64,000 nt of DNA from Staphylococcus sp. NAM3COL9 (GTDB taxonomy: Bacteria; Bacillota; Bacilli; Staphylococcales; Staphylococcaceae): assembly GCF_001431205.1 (NCBI RefSeq), contig NZ_LGPC01000014.1, forward strand, positions 11,674-75,673, in the 5' to 3' direction. Positions 59,859 through 64,000 of the stretch are shown piece after piece (position 1 is the first letter of the stretch; every line of letters begins with the position of its first letter). Both the position numbers and the translations under genes were made by a program. The notes below the pieces were generated by a model. That model was not told the origin of the DNA and ran no database searches. It worked only from the letters and a program-made list of their open reading frames with translations.

Positions 59859-60926
59859 TTATCTGCGCATTTTAGGATCAAATGCATCGCGTAATCCATC
59901 ACTAAATAAATAGAAGAATAAAATTAATAAACTTAATACTAATGCTGGTATAAATAGTTCATGCGGGTGAATTAACAGCATTGCTCTTCCTTCATTAACT
60001 AACGAACCTAATGACGTTCTAGGCGCAGGTACACCAATACCAATGAAACTTAAGAACGCTTCGAAGAATATGGCATTAGGTACTGTAAACATAGAAGTTA
60101 CTACGATAACACCAAGTGTATTAGGTAAAATATGTTTGAATATTAATTTCAATTTTGATGCACCTAATGTTGTAGACGCTAAGACAAATTCCTGTGTTTT
60201 TAATTTTAAGAATTCACCACGTACCACACGACTCATACCAATCCAACCTGTAAGTGCCATGGCTAAAATGATGGTCCAAATAGATGGTTCGAAAATTAAT
60301 ACGAATAAAATAACTACAATTAATGTAGGTATCGAAGCAACCACTTCTATAATACGCTGCATGACATTATCTATCCGTCCTCCAAAGAATCCAGATATCG
60401 CACCATACACAACACCTATAAATATGTCGAGCAAAGCTGCTACCACACCAATGAATAATGATACTTGCGCACCTTGCCAAGTTCTTGACCATAAATCTCT
60501 ACCTAATTGATCTGTACCAAACCAAAAGTTTTCTGAAACGCCTGCTTCTTTATAAGCATCGATACCTTTTGCGCCTTCACCATCAAATGGCAAGAATGGT
60601 ATCTTATCTAGCACAGGTATTTTAGCTGGTAAGTTACGTCTTTCTACATCTTGTTCTGCATAGTCATGTGAACTGATTAAAGGTCCAATCAATGCTAGTA
60701 GTACGATGAGGATTAGGCCAATCATCCCAATTACGGCCAATTTATTTCGTTTCAATTGTGTCCATGCATCTTGCCAAAAGTTTTTACTTTCTCTTTGCAT
60801 TTCTGGTTCTTTATCAATGTCATTCTTACTTCTAATAAAATCAGTTGCCGGTATCCCTTCTGAAGTATGTGTCATAACTGCATTTGAATGATCATCTGTT
60901 AATTTTTCATCTCTTTTATCAGCCAT
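59859..60926 (-). CDS. oppC: Oligopeptide permease OppC
   Basis: A 355-aa permease with a long hydrophilic N-terminus (about 70 residues), six membrane helices and the ATPase-contact loop VRGEFLKLKTQEFVLASTTLGAS. The overlong N-terminus is usual for OppC. Its ATG overlaps the oppB stop region (ATAATG). RBS AAGGGGG lies in the end of oppB. Confidence 0.95.
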   Translation of the reverse strand: MADKRDEKLTDDHSNAVMTHTSEGIPATDFIRSKNDIDKEPEMQRESKNFWQDAWTQLKRNKLAVIGMIGLILIVLLALIGPLISSHDYAEQDVERRNLPAKIPVLDKIPFLPFDGEGAKGIDAYKEAGVSENFWFGTDQLGRDLWSRTWQGAQVSLFIGVVAALLDIFIGVVYGAISGFFGGRIDNVMQRIIEVVASIPTLIVVILFVLIFEPSIWTIILAMALTGWIGMSRVVRGEFLKLKTQEFVLASTTLGASKLKLIFKHILPNTLGVIVVTSMFTVPNAIFFEAFLSFIGIGVPAPRTSLGSLVNEGRAMLLIHPHELFIPALVLSLLILFFYLFSDGLRDAFDPKMRR

Positions 60927-61852
60927 TATTTTTTACCCCCTTGTACACGGATACGCGGATCAATTAAACCGTATAAAATATCTACAATAAAAATGGAGAC
61001 AATAAACAATGTGCTGAATAAAATTGTCGTCGCCATGATAACTGGGAAGTCATTCGTAGTGATTGATCTCACGAATTGGTCCCCTAACCCTGGCACACCA
61101 AAAATATTTTCAATTGTCAAAGTACCAGTTAAGATACTTGCTAACATCGGTACAATAATCGTAATAACCGGTATCAATGCATTTCGTAATGCATGTCCAA
61201 ATAGTACTCTCATTGTTGAATTACCTTTTGCACGTGCTAACAAGATATAATCCGAACTTAAAACTTCTATCATCTCTGCTCTTATGTATCTTGCCACCGT
61301 TGCTAATACTGCGGCTGATAGTGCTAGTGATGGCAGTATCGCGGTCGATATGCCTTCCCAACCTGCAACTGGTAACCACTGTAATCTAACTGCAAATACG
61401 TATTGTAGCAATACTGCTAAAACAAATGATGGTACTGATACTGCAATAACCGAAATGACGGTGGCTGTGTAATCGACCCAACTGTTTTGCCGTACTGCTG
61501 CTATAACCCCTAAAATCAACCCTAATATCACACCAATAACCATAGCTGTCAGTCCCATTTCAAGCGATGGTAATAGTCTTGGTTTTATTAAGTCCCATAC
61601 AGGTTGGTTATCATATTGAAATGAGTTACCAAAATCCCCTGTAACGACATTCTTTAAGTAACTTGCATACTGTACAGGTACAGGTTCATTCAAACCATAC
61701 TTTTCATTTAAAATTTGCTTCTGCTCTTCATTTAATTTTTCATCGTTAAATGGTGAACCCGGCATAAGCTTCATTAAGAAAAATGTAATCGTAATGATTA
61801 TGAATAATGATAAAATCATATATCCCAAACGCTTTAAAACATACTTAAGCAT
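60926..61852 (-). CDS. oppB: Oligopeptide permease OppB
   Basis: A 308-aa permease with six membrane helices, the conserved start MLKYVLKRLGYMI and the coupling loop IRAEMIEVLSSDYILLARAKG. First gene of oppB-C-D-F-A. A promoter and a CodY-like box lie upstream. RBS AAAGGGGG precedes the ATG. The set corresponds in order to the Opp3 system of S. aureus, which imports nutritional peptides. Confidence 0.95.
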   Translation of the reverse strand: MLKYVLKRLGYMILSLFIIITITFFLMKLMPGSPFNDEKLNEEQKQILNEKYGLNEPVPVQYASYLKNVVTGDFGNSFQYDNQPVWDLIKPRLLPSLEMGLTAMVIGVILGLILGVIAAVRQNSWVDYTATVISVIAVSVPSFVLAVLLQYVFAVRLQWLPVAGWEGISTAILPSLALSAAVLATVARYIRAEMIEVLSSDYILLARAKGNSTMRVLFGHALRNALIPVITIIVPMLASILTGTLTIENIFGVPGLGDQFVRSITTNDFPVIMATTILFSTLFIVSIFIVDILYGLIDPRIRVQGGKK

Positions 61853-61893
61853 ATTTTATCCCCCTTTAAATTCAGAATTAACATTCCCTTTGA

Positions 61894-61908
61894 AATATTC
61901 AGAATATT
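61894..61908 (-). promoter_or_regulatory. CodY-box-like site in the opp leader
   Basis: AATATTCAGAATATT is a perfect palindrome differing at two symmetrical positions from the CodY consensus AATTTTCWGAAAATT. It lies between the -10 box and the oppB start, a position suited to repression. A second core TTCAGAA occurs at 61871-61877. CodY control of opp3 is known in S. aureus. Confidence 0.65.
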
Positions 61909-61915
61909 TATTAAC

Positions 61916-61944
61916 ATTATACTTTTACTTTACGTGTAAAGCAA
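61916..61944 (-). promoter_or_regulatory. opp operon promoter
   Basis: On the minus strand TTGCTT (61944-61939) and TATAAT (61921-61916) with a 17-nt spacer, 64 nt before the oppB ATG. Confidence 0.65.
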
Positions 61945-62096
61945 TATTGTTTTGCTTTACATTATTAAAGAATTTATTAACATTTTATTTTATAATCTTA
62001 TACAAGTGTTGATATAATTGAATTTATAGAAGTTTTTATTCATTTTTTAGATATATTAAGTTACAATAAATTTATTGTATAATTGGAGGAATTAAT

Positions 62097-62471
62097 ATGA
62101 AGCACATAACAAGTTTACTACTTTGGATACTTTTTACACCTTTACTTTCTTTGCTAGTTTGGCTATTTGCTTCACATACTTTGGTTCTTTACATCAATAC
62201 TTTTTTCTATATTTCCATTTCATTGGCTATCTTCTTTTTCATCATTATCGTTGTTCAAGAAGGCATTTTAGATCCTACCAGCTATGGTTTTAGAAGATTG
62301 AAATATCAACTTACTAACAAAAAACATAAAGACACACTCAAAAATGACGCGTTTTTCAAACCAACACAAGCAAAAAAAGAAAATTATTTTGTTACGCCAT
62401 GGGTTAAAATTGCATTTGTTTGTAATTTATTTTATTTATTACTCTCTATTGTTATTTCTTTTGCAATATAA
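62097..62471 (+). CDS. DUF3899-family membrane protein
   Basis: A 124-aa protein with two N-terminal membrane helices, a positively charged middle (RRLKYQLTNKKHKD) and a C-terminal helix. The pattern EGILDPTSYGFRRLKYQ is typical of DUF3899 proteins, which in staphylococci sit beside opp. GGAGG precedes the ATG. Divergent from opp. Function unknown. Confidence 0.8.
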   Translation: MKHITSLLLWILFTPLLSLLVWLFASHTLVLYINTFFYISISLAIFFFIIIVVQEGILDPTSYGFRRLKYQLTNKKHKDTLKNDAFFKPTQAKKENYFVTPWVKIAFVCNLFYLLLSIVISFAI

Positions 62472-62524
62472 AAGACTGCATTAGATATTGTTCATTTTTC
62501 AACAATATCTAATGCAGTCTTTTT
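62471..62524. terminator. Bidirectional terminator, DUF3899 gene / MFS gene
   Basis: A stem of about 21 bp: core AAGACTGCATTAGATATTGTT in the left arm and its complement in the right arm, loop CATTTTTC, then TTTTTATT. It also gives a T-tract on the minus strand. Confidence 0.9.
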
Positions 62525-62525
62525 A

Positions 62526-63758
62526 TTATCTTGTTTCTATATTGGGGTTAAAAAATAAAGCATAGTAAAGTAAAACAAAACCAATTAATACAACTATAGC
62601 AACATAGACTGACATCATCCATGGCAGTAAAAATGCCCCCAAAATTAATCCAAATCGAGATAATACATTGGCTCCATAAAAAGATACCATGCCAAATGTA
62701 GAATATGTACTACGTTTGTCGTCAGGTATCATTAAAAAGCGTTGCGCATTTTGAATTGGTGAATAAATTAATTCTCCTAACGTTGCAATGATTGCAAAGA
62801 AACACAATATCCAAAATGCACTGGCTGACGTCAATATACTATAACCTATCGTATACAACACTATACCGATGATAAAGACAGCTCTTTTAGAAGTTTGCGC
62901 TATCAGTCGGTTCACTGTAAAAGTTAACGTTGCTACCACCATCGTATTGATAATCATAATGACAGTAAACATCCTTACGCCATCTATGTAAAAACCTAAA
63001 AAATGAAAGGCTTCAAACTCATTTTTCAATCTAACTACGACATATGAATTTAAACTAAGTTCTGCCATAAACACCAGCATCATTCCTAAATTAAAAATCA
63101 TATAATATCTATCTTTAAGCACAACACGATAACTATTCACAAAATGTTTAAAGCGAGATGTCAGTGCTTCTTTTTTATTATAAATTTGTTCTACATCATA
63201 ATATTTTTCAAATAAATACCAACTCACTATCATAGCGAAGAAAAACATAATAAATAATAAATGCTTGTGACCTAAGTATAGTAATGCACCTAACATCATC
63301 CCTATCGCCGTACTAATATTAAACATCCAATAATTGACTTGATATACATATTCCCTTACCTCTTCGTATATCGCATCCATGATGGCCGCTTCAAAAATAG
63401 GTTGACTCGCCGCAAATAAAATTTCAAAAATAAATACTGTGGCACAAAAAATAATTAAACCGATACCGTCCATATCTACAGTTATACTTAATATAATTAG
63501 GCATATGGCATATAAGAAATGTATATAATTAACAACTTTCTTCCTATTATAATTATCTCCTAAGTATCCGCCTAGAAAAGACACGAAAAAACTAACTACA
63601 ATATTTGTGATTAAAAAGGTGCCGGCAAATACTGCATTTGTTTTGCTTGTTAGATATAAAGCCATAAAGGGTAAAATCGCTTGACTCGCTACAGTCAAGA
63701 TGAAATCTGCTATTAGTCTTGTTTTCAATGTTGTTGATAACGTCATAAATTTCTTCAA
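62526..63758 (-). CDS. MFS transporter (multidrug-type, MdtG/LmrP-like)
   Basis: A 410-aa protein with about twelve helices. The motif-A-like GGYLGDNYNRKKVVNYIHFLYA follows helix 2. N-terminal TRLIADFILTVASQAILPFMALYL resembles drug:H+ antiporters. The substrate is unknown. The start is TTG at 63758, with AGGAGG 8 nt upstream; the next ATG (63746) is too far from it. Convergent with the DUF3899 gene. Confidence 0.85.
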   Translation of the reverse strand: MKKFMTLSTTLKTRLIADFILTVASQAILPFMALYLTSKTNAVFAGTFLITNIVVSFFVSFLGGYLGDNYNRKKVVNYIHFLYAICLIILSITVDMDGIGLIIFCATVFIFEILFAASQPIFEAAIMDAIYEEVREYVYQVNYWMFNISTAIGMMLGALLYLGHKHLLFIMFFFAMIVSWYLFEKYYDVEQIYNKKEALTSRFKHFVNSYRVVLKDRYYMIFNLGMMLVFMAELSLNSYVVVRLKNEFEAFHFLGFYIDGVRMFTVIMIINTMVVATLTFTVNRLIAQTSKRAVFIIGIVLYTIGYSILTSASAFWILCFFAIIATLGELIYSPIQNAQRFLMIPDDKRSTYSTFGMVSFYGANVLSRFGLILGAFLLPWMMSVYVAIVVLIGFVLLYYALFFNPNIETR

Positions 63759-63886
63759 ATTCCACCCCTCCTGACTGCTAAATTATTCCCATTATACATT
63801 AATCCTTTGTTGTATACATATAATTTTTATAATTGCAAATATCGAAAGCTTGTGAACACTACTGAAAAACAATATAAATCCAATAT

Positions 63887-63921
63887 AAAAACAGCCGAAA
63901 TTTAAAATTTCGGCTGTTTTA
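63887..63921. terminator. Terminator near the right edge of the window
   Basis: Stem AAAACAGCCGAAAT / ATTTCGGCTGTTTT around 63887-63921, with T-rich flanks on both strands. It belongs to a gene beyond the window or to an opposite-strand unit. Confidence 0.75.
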
Positions 63922-64000
63922 GTTCATTTGTAGACGTATATCTCAGGCATATTAAATTTAATTTTTAAAATTAAATGAAGTTTATAGATTTAGTCATTGT

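Noticed and set aside
60043..60510. 155-aa plus-strand frame across oppC
   Set aside because: Antisense shadow inside a well-supported permease gene.

Overview
The window is a low-GC Firmicute chromosome segment that reads as core Staphylococcus. It carries an Atl-type bifunctional autolysin, an SpxA/MecA/YjbH/ComK set, UgtP-LtaA lipoteichoic-acid anchor genes, an L-lysine type MurE, KtrD, RelQ, RsaE and an Opp3-type oligopeptide transporter, in an order close to that known from S. aureus. Several details differ: the sspABC protease operon that lies beside menB in S. aureus is absent, a cysteine-containing MarR regulator sits in that interval, the Atl propeptide has long acidic repeats, and HtrA has a shorter N-terminus. 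A coagulase-negative species is therefore more likely than S. aureus. I cannot fix the species from sequence alone. No insertion sequence, prophage or CRISPR array was seen.

Layout. 1-7.0 kb: 3' part of atl, a MarR regulator, a membrane acyltransferase, a PLP aminotransferase and a second MarR regulator. 7.4-13.2 kb: menaquinone genes menF-menD-menH-menB on the minus strand and menA divergent. 13.3-14.9 kb: a GNAT enzyme and three very small membrane or cationic proteins. 15.3-19.0 kb: two back-to-back arsenic modules, arsRBC on the minus strand and arsR2-arsP-(44-aa CC-motif protein) on the plus strand. 19.1-19.3 kb: tRNA-Ser(GCU) and tRNA-Asn(GUU). 19.5-22.6 kb: comK, an IDEAL-domain protein, lplA, a DUF2187 protein and a CPBP-like membrane protein. 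22.8-32.5 kb: a YunD-type phosphoesterase, ktrD, htrA, terC behind a yybP-ykoY manganese riboswitch, prfC, a small unknown and murE. 32.9-40.8 kb: ugtP-ltaA, a 2H phosphoesterase with an esterase, an AGCS symporter, an AI-2E family exporter and fabI. 41.0-47.0 kb: an uninterrupted minus-strand run of antiporter, mgtE, pseudouridine synthase, nadK, relQ and a UPF0738 protein. 47.2-55.8 kb: CYTH protein, truncated haemoglobin, yjbH, a decayed oxidoreductase pseudogene, the sRNA RsaE, pepF, coiA, mecA, spxA and trpS. 56.2-63.8 kb: oppBCDFA, a DUF3899 protein and an MFS transporter.

How the genes work together. The window is dominated by envelope and stress housekeeping: peptidoglycan precursor synthesis and turnover (MurE, Atl), LTA anchor synthesis (UgtP, LtaA), respiratory quinone synthesis (Men), cation homeostasis (KtrD, CPA2 antiporter, MgtE, TerC with its Mn riboswitch) and Spx-centred proteolytic control (YjbH, MecA, SpxA, with ComK and CoiA as competence parts). 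The least explained pieces are the small Cys-pair protein at the end of the arsR2-arsP operon, a 28-residue all-cationic peptide with a strong ribosome binding site and its own terminator, a dispersed 3'-end hairpin repeat (three hairpin copies and one tail fragment), and a possible structured RNA between spxA and mecA.
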